From the NCBI GenBank assembly GCA_030062745.1, contig CP099843.1, positions 4,465,001-4,529,000 of the forward strand: a stretch of 64,000 nt of DNA. The letters are read 5' to 3'. The DNA comes from Capitulum mitella. Taxonomy: Eukaryota; Arthropoda; Thecostraca; Pollicipedomorpha; Pollicipedidae. Of the stretch, positions 1 to 23,300 are shown in pieces. The notes under the pieces are model-generated. The model searched no databases. It saw only the letters and a list, made by a program, of their open reading frames with translations, and had not been told where the DNA came from. The position numbers were made by a program, and so were the translations under genes. Each line of letters opens with the position of its first letter. Position 1 is the first letter of the stretch.

Positions 1-995
1 CAAAACGGTCCTTTTAGCGTTGGCGTGGTTAGCACGCGTCACGTGCTGTTTCCCGCGTGCGCTGCTTTACACGACACTGTTCTCCAATCGATTCTCTGTC
101 GGACGGACCAGGTTTCGTCCCGATGCGACCCACGATTGGCGAGAATAGGCGCCAGGAAAGGCGCCGCATCGGCGGCTGGCAATGGTCTCGAACTCACCTG
201 AAGATGTGCAAAATGGCCTGCTGTGTCGGTTCACGTGGCGCTGCATGGCCGCAACGGTCGCGACACACCTGATTAGTGCTTTGGGTCATCGGAATGGCGA
301 AATAGCAGGCTTTCCGTCGGCAGCAATTTCATTTCAGACATTGACGCCTTTGCATTCGAAATCCTAGAATAAACCACTCTGAGCGCGTACTGTGGCTGCC
401 CCGTCTGGCAGATGGGGTCGACTCCGCTGAATGATTTCCTGCCGGTACTTCCCTGTAATTGGTCATCATGTATTCGGGTACATGTGTTCAGCGGTTTCGA
501 AGATCGTGACCCCATTTTGAAACCTCACAAAAAGTGAATTTTCGTGTTCACGCGGCCAGCAAGCAACACCCGCTGGTCTAGGTTCGGCCTCTTCCATGCG
601 ATGCAAGTCTTCAATCGATTCGTTGTCGAACGCACCCGGCTCTGTGTCGGTGCGGTCTGCGGTTCCCGAGATCGAACGCCCGGTTGCGGCGCGCGTCTTT
701 CGAAAATGTCGAATTTGACAAAACTACATGTAAACTCCATGGTGGACTCGAGCGCTTGCCGCACGCAGACCCACCGCCCCGTAAATCTGACATCTTGCAT
801 TATGCCCCAAAACACCTGAGACCGCCAAGTTTCAGCCACGTGCGACCACCAGTCTCGCCACACCAACCCGTCGAAACCGAACTCCGACGGGATCACATAA
901 AACAAGGTCGGCTGAATACCCGGATTTTGTTCTTATTTAACCCATAATTTGACTGACCGAAATCCCCCAGTGATTTGCTCTTAACGTAGACCCTG
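1..995 (+). repeat. ~1-kb dispersed repeat, copy 1
   Basis: Matches 36,045-37,040 on the opposite strand over its whole length, including flank-to-flank landmarks such as CAATCGATTCTCTGTCG and ACCCGGATTTTGT. It may extend beyond the window start. The repeat is internally duplicated: the CAATCGATTC...TCG(G/A)ACG block at about 86 recurs, diverged, at about 611. No protein domain was recognised. It is probably the non-coding part of a mobile element. Confidence 0.85.
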
Positions 996-1447
996 CGGTT
1001 GCACGGCGACGAATGAAAGAATCGTGAATCGCCTGCTGGTACCAGTGTTACAGTGTAACGACATCTGCTGCAACGGTTTTTCATCTTCTTTTTGCTTTAA
1101 TGAGCGACAAATTAACTGCCTGACAATGTTCAATAAGGCTAACCCAAATACGATGGTTATTCTAAAGCTGAGGTCACAGGTGAGGCTCAGACGCACCTTC
1201 AGATCTTCAGTACGTTGTCAGTCCCCACCCCAATAATTTGTCATACATTGTGCATGGCTCACATGATGCACAGACAAGCAATACCTGAATGACTTCCGAC
1301 AGACCTGTCAAGACCAGATGCCAAAGTCAAAGTTCAAAGTCGAAGGTCAAGACTGAAGACAGTCCAAGGTGAAGTATAAAGAAAACAAACCGGAAACGTT
1401 TCTGCACACTCACTCCTCACTCTCGAGTTAGTGTTTGTCTCCCCCTA

Positions 1448-1481
1448 CCGACCGACTGGATCCGCCGCTCCAGTCGGTCGG
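1448..1481. repeat. Perfect 13-bp hairpin
   Basis: CCGACCGACTGGA at 1448-1460 and its exact reverse complement TCCAGTCGGTCGG at 1469-1481 flank an 8-nt loop. The surrounding sequence repeats parts of the motif (ACTCGGTCCTGACTGG). Confidence 0.85.
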
Positions 1482-1554
1482 ATCCACTCGGTCCTGACTG
1501 GAGCTTGGGTCGACAAATCAGCAGAGGACATGCTTCCAGTCAGATGCCGCCAGG

Positions 1555-1710
1555 GGCTCCTGCATATGGAGGACGGGGGCAGCTGCCCCTCCCTCCCTCC
1601 CCACTTTGGGTAATATTTAAAATTAACCCTATGGCGGTGCATGGAAAGAAACGAGACAAAAGCCACCTTTGCCCGCCTTCTCCGCAGAGGTCCCACTCCC
1701 ATGGGTGTGG
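1555..1710 (+). repeat. Dispersed repeat shared (inverted) with 26,440-26,600
   Basis: ATTAACCCTATGGC, the CATGGAAAGAAACGAG block and CTGCCC(C/T)TC segments recur in the same order as the reverse complement at 26,440-26,600. Both copies are non-coding. This is likely an old MITE or SINE fragment. Confidence 0.6.
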
Positions 1711-2319
1711 TTTCTGGAAAATAATCGTGGGTGCCCAAAACGCATATGGGACATCCAGACATTGAGTATCGGAGGGGCAGGGGGTTGTGGCAGGCGTTTA
1801 TGCCTAAAGTTCAGAGAAATGAGTTTAAAACGGTATTACGGGAGGTAAATTACGGAAAGATGACTTCCGGAAATCATGGATGGCTTTATGGCGGCGACAT
1901 TCTTAAAGGGAATAAATGTATTTGTTTTTTTCGGTATCCCAGAAACGCACTCCGGGAAATATCTGAGATTGGTTATGGATTATCATGTAAATGAAAAGTG
2001 CGCTTTGGTAATCTTAGACCCATATTTCATGCATTTTACGTATTGTATTTATCGACAGTGATATCGGCAGGCAAAATGCAATACAAAATACAAGACAAAT
2101 GAGCCAACCGGCGAGCGGAAAATACGTAGGTAAACCTCGGACGCACCCGATGCTTACCCAGCACTCTGCCTTGCTGTACCAGACGCAGCTGCAAACGACA
2201 GCGACGATCGTTTTGACAAACAACACTAACGTATTTCAACCTATTCATGTAATACATACCTGCGAGGAACAGCAGCAGTACTTGCCTGAATCCATGATGG
2301 TCACTTTCATAATTTTGTT

Positions 2320-2705
2320 GTTCGTGAACTGATATAAACTTCGACATCGCTGAGGCCAACGATATGTTAGCCCGATTCATCGGCGATTTCAATGTTGAAA
2401 AGAAAATGGGATAAATAGATTAAACCTGGGCTAGCAGCCAGCGTACTCACCTACCCCAGTAATATGAGCAAACGAGAGTGAGTTGGCAAGAATGAATGGT
2501 ACCTACGCTTTGATTCATAAAAATGTCATCTTCATTCGTACGTGCACAGTTAAAAAATCGCGATTTGAATAGAGACACTCCCATTAATGATCATCTCCCA
2601 TCATCATCATCATTCCACCAGTAATGGAGGACCTTTCTCCAGGGCCCGACTTGACACAATGTTACCGAGAGGGGTGTGGAAAAGCAACTGGTGGGTCAAA
2701 ATGGA
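2320..2705 (+). repeat. Dispersed repeat pair, copy 1
   Basis: Homologous to 3,880-3,920 plus 4,230-4,500. Shared blocks include TTCGACATCGCTGAGGC, GCAGCCAGCGTACT, GAATGAATGGTAC and GATTTGAATAGAG. Copy 1 is uninterrupted, which shows that copy 2 was split by a later insertion. Confidence 0.8.
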
Positions 2706-2759
2706 GTGAGTGAGTCCGATTATTGTTTACAAAGCTGATTTTAGATGGTTTACGTCATG

Positions 2760-2885
2760 GGACTGGGAATATAAGTACATTTCAATATTTAAACATAATT
2801 CAAGTTGTGGGTGTCCAAATCGTATTATTTTCACTTTGTGGGTGCCAGGGCACCCACAAAGAGATAGGAAGTCACACTCCTGCCC
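2760..2885 (+). repeat. Dispersed repeat with 13-bp palindrome, copy 1
   Basis: Shares TTTAAACATA, GGGTG(T/C)CCAA and CACCCACAAAGAGATAGGAA with 5,325-5,455. Within it, CTTTGTGGGTGCC at 2834-2846 and GGCACCCACAAAG at 2849-2861 form a perfect 13-bp stem with a 2-nt loop. Confidence 0.75.
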
Positions 2886-3879
2886 ACTCCTGTTGGATGC
2901 CGCCGCCGGCTATCTTGAAGCTGTTCACAGGTAGCACTTCTCGGGTGAGTTCTGCCCCAGACCAGATGAGTGACGCGGCCCAGCCGTTAAACATCGCCAC
3001 GCGTCGGCCTCGCAGTCGAAGCCGGCACCGGCTGACGCCCACGACAGCCTCCGCGGCGTGGGGCGTCCGCCGGCGGAAGAGCCGACGCGCAGCTCTTCAG
3101 CGTCGGCCGGCTTCGGATCGGGTGATCTGGCGAGCGGTTGGACCCCATGCATAAGTGAACAGTCCGGGGGCTCGTTGGGCCCGCCACTCGCGGGGCGACG
3201 CAGTCGAGCTCGCTATGCGCTCGCTGAGTTAGGGACACCCGGGACAGGCGCTGCGGGGCGGTGGCTTAACTCGACGGCCACTTAAATCGACTCGCCGTCG
3301 TTAGGTGATCGATGCGGTCGGGCTGATGGCGGTGGGGGTATTCAATTTGGGACTGAGAGCTATGAGCACATGGCAGCCGTGTTCCCGCACAATGGCGTCA
3401 AAACACGTGCGTAGCGGTGCGCGAGCTGCCTGCTATTCTGTGGTCATAGAGACGTCAGACAGGTAGGCATTTTGCGGGGCACACACCATTGTCATCACGA
3501 ACAGACACACCATGATGCTTCCGACTGTGATGAGGATAACAATTCGTTTCATATCGTGAAACCTTAGACAGGTATGTGTGCGCTCAGTTGGGTAGAAAAG
3601 ACTTATCCGGAGGCGTGATGGTTGCTTCAAAACGCGCATTTAGACGATTTGGTATTTATAAATGGCCAATGCTTGAAAAAGCCCCGCTATAGAACCGGGC
3701 TTTGAAAAAATTCAGTATCACCACCCGAATAGGGGGGTAATAAGTCGCAGCGGGTTTCCAGCAGCTTAGGTAGGGAAGAGGCTTCAAAGGCTATGGATGA
3801 AGCATAGAAAGAAATGATAACGGAATACCCCTGGTTGAGCCTGGATGGCTGCCTTTATAATTTCTGTGTTCGTCAGTTG
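2886..3879. other. No gene recognised; GC-rich then mixed
   Basis: GC-rich from about 2,890 to 3,300, then average composition. Short frames on both strands show no family resemblance. Nothing supportable seen. Confidence 0.4.
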
Positions 3880-4500
3880 CTGTCAGCTTCGACATCGCTG
3901 AGGCTAGCGATACGCTAACCAGGCACGTACCCAGGTGGCATGGGCCATCCCCCGAGCCAAGCGGTTTACACTAGATATTCAGACATTTTGCAAGCGTGCG
4001 GAATAGTGGTAATGCATATGCTACGAAAGCGAACATAATATGTTTTTCCTGTGTGTTGAATATGATGTCAATTGAGTAAAAATGCCGCCTTTTCCCACAG
4101 ATTTTGTTACACGCCAGTGGCATATAACTATATATGATATTCCCCCGCCCCTCCTAAGGAAAATCTTGGCTACTTTCCTGACGTGCTAACACGTTTTAAC
4201 GGTGATATTAGTGGTGACAGGTGACAGGTGACAGGAAGCTGGGGTAAACAGATTAAACTTGGGCTGGCAGCCAGCGTACTTACCCCAATAAAATATAGGC
4301 CAACGAGAGCGAGCTGGCGAGAATGAATGGTACTTACGCTTCTATTCATTAAAATGTCCTCTTCAATCGTACGTGTACATTTAAAATCACGATTTGAATA
4401 GAGGCACTCCCTTTCACGAAGGATCTTGCTCCATGACCCAGCGTGGCACAATTTTACTTGGAGGATGGCGGGCAAAAGCAACTGATGGGTGGCAACGAAG
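3880..4500 (+). repeat. Dispersed repeat pair, copy 2, with a nested insertion
   Basis: Second copy of the 2,320-2,705 repeat. Homology stops at about 3,920 and resumes at about 4,232. The intervening DNA belongs to another family (see 3,930-4,175), so a younger element landed inside an older one. The right edge of the insertion carries a (GTGACAG)n triplication at 4,213-4,233. Confidence 0.75.
3930..4175 (+). repeat. Nested repeat, also at 62,940-63,240 and inverted at ~60,040-60,110
   Basis: Shares AGCCAAGCGGT(T/C)TACACT, TGTTTTCCTGTG(C/T)GTT, TTTGTTA(C/T)AC(G/A)CCAGTG and CCGCCCCTCC followed by GGAAAAT(C/T)(T/C)TGGCTAC with the distal copies. No coding content. Confidence 0.75.
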
Positions 4501-4637
4501 CAAAAAATCTCGATTATCACTGATGAAGCCGATTTCGGGTGCCTGAACTGGCGAATCCAAGGAGGCAAACTCGGTCATGTTCCCCTAACCGCGACTGAGC
4601 GATTGGGGCGCCAAATAGTCATTTGCCCTAAAAAACC

Positions 4638-5030
4638 ATGAGTATGTCTACTCAGCCAGAGTTTGAAGTTGCTGGAACTCCAAATTCAACCTATGGGCGG
4701 CGTTTTTCTCTTCTCCGCCGGTCGATAACCTACCATCCATTCTCAGCCGCTGAAGTATACTCCGAATCCACGGCCAACGTCTTCCAGCCTCCCCTCCCCC
4801 CCCCCCCGGTGAACGACTCCTCTGACCTATTATCTAGACCCAGGAAACTCTGGTTTGCCCCTCCCCCCAAAAAAACGGAGCCGCTGGATCCGTTCGTGGG
4901 TGATTATCATGTCATCGGAAAAAGGGGTACAGATTTCCATTCTTTTGAAAGGTCTCTGGCTCACCCAATGTTGATTTGGGCCCTCCCAATGGCCGCAATA
5001 GATAAGAGGCAGGTAGAAGGTAAAAAATAA
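4638..5030 (+). other. Unrecognised 130-codon open frame
   Basis: An ATG-started frame (MSMSTQPEFEVAGTPNST...) with a proline-rich centre and a C8+ homopolymer. There is no recognisable domain and no splice or promoter evidence, and the neighbourhood is repeat debris. It may be a chance frame or a decayed exon. Noted only because it is ATG-initiated and proline-patterned. Confidence 0.1.
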
Positions 5031-5324
5031 AGTCTTAAACCATGTATCTATCTATTTCTCTACTTTCTATCTACACACACACACACGCACACTCACATAT
5101 ATACATATATCTGTATACATGGGGATAAATGCAAATTTTCTTTTTGATAAAGTGAGATAAAGATTTTTTATTTGATAAAGAGTAACATGAAGCCTATAAA
5201 CTTTTGTTGGTCAAATTAAAGTAGGCTAAATCCGTTGAGAAATCCACATTTGGGGGAGGTTAGGTTGCCGGGCCCTCGGCTCTCCCCGCCCCCCGGAATC
5301 ATTTACAGAAATAGATATCCCTGC

Positions 5325-5455
5325 TGAGAGTATAACTATATTTGAACATTTAAACATACTTTACGTTGCGGGTGCCCAAGTCGTACTGTGGCTGCCCATT
5401 TCCACTTTGTGGATACCGGGGCACCCACAAAGAGATAGGAAACCACACCCCTCAG
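5325..5455 (+). repeat. Dispersed repeat with palindrome, copy 2
   Basis: Second copy of the 2,760-2,885 repeat. Its palindrome at 5405-5432 is imperfect (CTTTGTGGATACC against GGCACCCACAAAG). Confidence 0.75.
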
Positions 5456-5858
5456 GTAGAGACATTTACATGTCTTTATTTCTACATTCTTCTATTTTTG
5501 GTTCCTTTTCGATGTTTTATGTTTTTCCTCACGCAACACATATAGAAGATACCCAGTTCCGGAAAATGGGCGTGTTCCCTTGTTCTTGGAGGATGAGGCT
5601 TTGAAGTCATGAATCTCTGACATGATGAGATATTTGATGGATGACGTCATTTCTTGGACTAGTCTGACAATCATCAGCTGTAGTCCATTTTTTACGGAAA
5701 CTTGGAACGAATGTCTAAGGAACCTTGATAAAGCACGCGGCGGCGCGGCAGCAGCGTGGTCTTTGTCAAGGGCATTGCGTGGCCCCCGGTAAAGTCGAAT
5801 ATTTGGGGTTATTTGCCTTTGGCGTACACTTAGTTTTGTGGGAAATTACGGCAACGAC

Positions 5859-18158
<12,300 letters not shown>

Positions 18159-18883
18159 GTGAAGGTACGTCTTCGGTGGTCCATTGTGCACTTGAGTTGA
18201 AATGTATGCCTTTCCATGGCGCATCTAAAATTATTGTTTGCGGCAGGAAAAGTTGGTTATTGTATACGTGTGCCCCACGTTCGACCAAAAAAGGTCTCGT
18301 TGAAGATATTTTGCTAAAAACATTGTGCGTAGTATTTCACGCCAAAAATGCTTGTGCCTTGTGTGCTGTACTCATCGTGTTCAGCGCGGACGGTACTGAT
18401 GTTGCGTCGCCGTCCTCGTCCTCGAGCCGCCGACGCCGGTGTTTAAAAAGCCAGCCGATTTAGTTCGACGTCGTGCGCTGTCAAACACACGGTACAGTTT
18501 AGGTCTCAAGGCTGGCAGTCTGCGGTACTGCGCAGTCCGCCGTATACCTGCCGGTGCTCCGGACGGCCCACCGTCCGTGCTCCAGCCAGCCGCTGTCGCA
18601 CGGACGTCCCTGACGTGCTCCGACCGGTCGCTTTCAGGCGGAGCGGCGGCTGTCGCGGCGTGCGGCCCCCTCGTGCCGCGGCTTCTCGCGGGCCGGCGCC
18701 GCCCCTGCCGCGGCGACCCCGCTCTGCGCCGCGGCCGGCCGGGGGCGGCGCCGCCAGCACTCCTGCGTGTCGTCCTAGTAACGGGCCGCCGGCCCGGCCT
18801 GCTGTGATGTAGCCTGCACAGTCGCCGACCACTTTCCTCACCGGACGGTGTCATTGCATACTTACGCCCGTATTTTCGTCATC

Positions 18884-18889
18884 AATAAA
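18884..18889 (+). terminator. Polyadenylation signal AATAAA for PRMT1
   Basis: Canonical AATAAA 726 nt after the PRMT1 stop codon, in an otherwise GC-rich 3' UTR. A second partial hexamer (ATAAAA) follows a few bases later. Its position and orientation suit PRMT1 transcript cleavage at about 18900-18920. Confidence 0.55.
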
Positions 18890-20313
18890 CCCATAAAAGA
18901 CCGTGGTCGCGTTTTCCGGCCGCCGCCGCGTGCGGCGCGGAGCCGTCCACGGCACGGAAAGGAAAGCGGACGCGGTCACGATGTATTTCACGTCACATCA
19001 CAGTGGACACCTGCAAGTTAGTCGGTGACCCGCCGCTGACGAGCTGGGGACGCGCTAATATCCAGAGGATTGCGGTGCGAGGGACAACACAGCCCTGGCG
19101 CGTTCACTTGATGGGCCCACCAAGGGGGCGGGGAGAGGGCGAGGTGCCGCCACCGGGGTAAGGCTTGGATCCGGGTTGTGTACGGCCGAATCCGGGTTCG
19201 CGTGGGGGCCAGGCAAGCGTTAGCGGGACGTCTGCCGGCCCCGGGGCCTGGGGAACCTACAAACGGGCAAAATCGGTGCCCAACACTTAAATCAGTAACA
19301 CGTAACACATGGCAAACCAGCGACAGTACATCCCCAAAACATTCAAAACGTAGCTACGCACAGCGTGGCATGGGGAATATTTAAAATCGCAACGATTCCG
19401 AACACGTCACTTTGATTGGCAATTGGTCGCTCAATCCACAAACAATCCACAAAAACAATCGCCGCCTCGACGACCGCACGAGGAGTTGACACTGCGGCAC
19501 GTACGACTCCACACGGCATATAAAACGGTAAAAGCGCCAACTGCAGCTTCAGACAGCAGAGAAGCACGGCCTGGAAGCACATGCGCAAGCCGCACTGCAC
19601 AATGGTTCATAATCAGCGGAGTTTCTGTGCAACGGCCGCAGCCGTCCTTCGACTGGATGATCCGGTAACGAAACGAGCAGTTCCCTCAGCCGCTGCCGTC
19701 GCGATTTGCCACACCAACCGGGAATCTGTATGCAGTTGTTCGGAGGAGCTGCTGCGGAAAATTGTGACGGGCGGCCGCCAGTTCTGTCGTCCGGGCGCGA
19801 ACACACCCGGGATCACAGCGGCGCTACAGACGCGCCGGCCGCAAGGAATGCCGTGACCGACTACACTACGCCCGCAACACCAAACAGTGCGCACTAACCG
19901 GGCAGCCGGCGGCGCCCGCGTCCCCCGGCTGTGGTTTGCGGTCACAGCAGCGCCTTCAGACACCGCCGCGCCTCGCTTGAGGCACCGCCGCTCGCCTACA
20001 CCAAGAGTTGAGCGCGAACCGCGTCGCCGCGCACCCCAGTCGCCCGCCGAGGCCGACGTTGCCACAGCCGCCGAGCAGGACCGCTAGCCGAGCGAACCGG
20101 TCTGGACGTGACGCGGCAACCGGCGCGGAGTCGCCACGGAGTAGCACGCGGGCGGTGCCGCCCGGGTAGCAATATCGCCGTTTTGTATCGGAGTTCTCGG
20201 CGGCCCATGGCGTCGGTGCTGCCGGCGGCCGCGGTCGACGGCGGACGCCGTGGCGGCCGCGCCGGCACCGACCGCCGCTAGATACCGCCCGGACGCGGCG
20301 GCCGCGCGGGGGC
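18890..20313. other. Intergenic region between convergent PRMT1 and TMEM165
   Basis: GC-rich, with no reading frame resembling a known protein. It must contain the TMEM165 3' UTR on the minus strand. Open frames here on both strands are of the length expected from high GC alone. Confidence 0.5.
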
Positions 20314-20384
20314 CTAGCTGTCCGGGTTGATGAAAAGCGCGCTGACGGCGAAGATGATGAACACCAGGCCGCCCACCAGGGTCA
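20314..20384 (-). CDS. TMEM165: TMEM165 last coding exon
   Basis: Acceptor GATTTTCCAG before 20384. It encodes the last helix VTLVGGLVFIIFAVSALFIN and PDS, then TAG at 20316-20314. The first two bases complete the valine codon begun in exon 5, so the phase is consistent. Confidence 0.94.
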
Positions 20385-23300
20385 CTGGAAAATCGTCACG
20401 CGGACATTAGCTGGAAGGGGCGGAGGGCGGGGGGTGCAAGCAGGGACTCGCCCAACATACCAACGGAGGACAAAGCCCCCCAGTCACCGCCCCGTCCCAG
20501 CCGAGGCAAAAAACTGGCCGCGGGGGGGGGGGGGGCGGCGCAAGCATAACCGCAGTTATGACAACCATTGTCATGCGCGGGTGGCAATAGTTGGCCAGGT
20601 CTGCATTGCAACTGCTCTGTCCAGCTCTTTTCAAGGGGCATACGGCCCGGCAAAAGAAAAAAAAACAGACCGTTCACCTTTTTACCAAATGTTTACCCGT
20701 GAAGTCATTTAGAACCAATATCTTAAGCCAAATGCAGGAATATTTATTGCAAATTCAACTGCATACTGAATAAATACCACTATCCTTTCAAACTCTGTCA
20801 ATGGTGGGTTCAAAATCTAGAGTATGTGCAGTTGTTCGTGATTAGGCAGATTGAAAAACAGTTCATCTCACGCCTGCCCCCCTCCAGTCAAATTTCCCTT
20901 GACGAGCCCCTGGGCGCAAGCGGCATCACTCTCCTGGAACACGCTGATCACCCGATCACGGGTGCAGCGCTGCAGTCAAAAAGAATAGCCTGGCACCCAG
21001 AAGTAAAAAAAAACGCCGTCTAGCAAGCACTATGACCCAACACAAGGTTCAGAGCTCCTTCGGCATCCGTTCAAGCACCCATTGGCCAACATTAAGCAAG
21101 TGTTGATAAATGTGGACATGGCCCATGCAAACCCACTGGGTGCCCTCATAACAGCTCCTATCCCACTTCAAACGGAACAGTGGTAAGAATAATTCCTAAA
21201 GCGACCACAACTCTGTTCGGCTCCGCTCGGCGTAAGCCCGTGACCGTTTTTACATCTCCAAACCTAGTTTCCGGGCCCGCTGATCATGCCGCCAGCAAGA
21301 GGCAACGGATCCACAGAATGGCACGACAGCACCAACCGACCCCACGCTGATCTCTCTGTAGCGCCGCCCACGATCTAGAGCACAACTCGGCCGAGGCGGC
21401 GCGCGCGTCGCGCCACGCGGCGGGCCCGCCGGCCGCACTCTCACCCGTCCTGGCCGAGATGCGCTGCGAGATGAGCCGGCCGCCGACCACGGCCAGGCCC
21501 GTGCAGAGTGCGTGGCCCAGGCAGCCGCCGAGCGTGACGCCCCAGGCGTCCTGCGGCAGGCGGTCGCGGCTCAGGGGACCGGCTCGCTCCGAGCGGCGCG
21601 TCCGACCGACACCGAGGGCGGCGAGGGACTCGGCCACGGTTTGGTGCAGCACGGTTCAACACAGACCCCGCGTCAACGGTAGTCACACAGGCTGCGGCTC
21701 GTAAAACGAAGCGAAAACGACGATGTCGCTGTGAGGAGCATTTCTACGACGTCGACGGGTGGCTCGTGCACCGTTTATCGGTCGCACAACAAATCAACAT
21801 GGCGACAACAAATCAACAGCGTTATCGGCAGACTGGATGCCGGGTCACGACGACCACATTCTCGCCAGCCACCGGCCGGTCCTCGGCCGCCACCGGCCGG
21901 TCCTCGGCCGCCGCCGGCAGCCGCGCCGTCACCTCTCTGGCGGCGAGCAGGATGGTGGCGATCTGCGACCGGTCGCCCCACTCGGCCAGGAAGGTCAGCG
22001 TGAACGCCTCCACGAAGATGCGCGAAATGAAGGCCAGCACGCTGCCGCGGCGCGGCACGCCGGCCTCCAGGTCGAGCGCGTCCTTGGTCCGCTGAAGGCG
22101 CGAGGTCAGGTGACGGTTGTCACGCGACCGCCGAGCACAAGGAAGGGGAGACTGCGAGCGCAACGTAGTGACGCGGACACGGGCGTTGGCGGTCGTTGGC
22201 AGCAGCTTGGGACTTACAAGCAACGCAGAGGCTATCTGAGTTCACCAGGACCGAATCAACAACGATGGAGTCACGGGTCAACGACGGTACGGTAGGAGTA
22301 AAACTTCATAAGAATGGCGGTACGCGGCACAAATTTTCCCTCCTTGGAAATCTTTACTACTCTGAGGAGAAACATGGTCTCGGGAGAACCTTCCCTCATG
22401 ACAGCAAACAACTATGACCTTCCAAAGTACAGAACAAGCTAAGAATGTCAAAGGTTCGTCATTCTTCTGTCCAGGAAACGGCTCCCTCGGCTACAAAAAA
22501 AATATTTCAACAAACACGATACGTCCGAAAAAAACTACTCGAGCAGAACGCAATACTTTAGGACTACACGGGAAGAAGACCAGCATAGTTCACGCATCAG
22601 ACTACTGCCTAATCGTCAATTTCGCCATCCTCCACATTTAACGCGGCGCACTGGCCGTGTTCATGACGGTCACCTCATCTTCGCGTTTCCGAAGGTCGCT
22701 CTGCACCTCCTCAAACTCTTCCTGCGCCTCATTCTGGCCCATGTGATAGCCGTCGTAGAGCATCTTGATGCCAAACACGGCAAACAGAGCACTGGAGATG
22801 TAGTACGTGTACGCGCGAGGGATCACCTGGATAGAGAAGCCGAGCAGGACTGCCCGCCGGCACACGGGGTTAGTGACGTCATAGCCCGCGCTCTTCGACT
22901 ATTATTAAGGCTCCTTAAACAGCTCACCACCATCCCTAATATAAATGATTAGGATCTGGTAGCCTCTTATAGCCAAGTCTTTCACAGATACTGCCCGAGG
23001 AAACTCGCATCAAGACAGAGACACTGGTGGTGTTCCCAGAGGTCGCCGGGGCTCACCCGAGAGCACGGTCATGCTGAACAGGGCACTGATGGCGCCCAGA
23101 AACACGGTGGTGCGCGAGTGCTGCATCGACAGGATGGCGGCGATGAAGAACGTCTTGTCGCCGATCTCCGACACGATGATGACCGAGAGGGAGGCCACGA
23201 AGCCGTGCGTGAAGCTGACGTCCAGGCCGCCCTCCTCCGGCGGCGCCTTCTTGGTTTCGGCCGCCTGTCGGGCAGGAGCAGCCATCGCTGTTAGAAGGGG

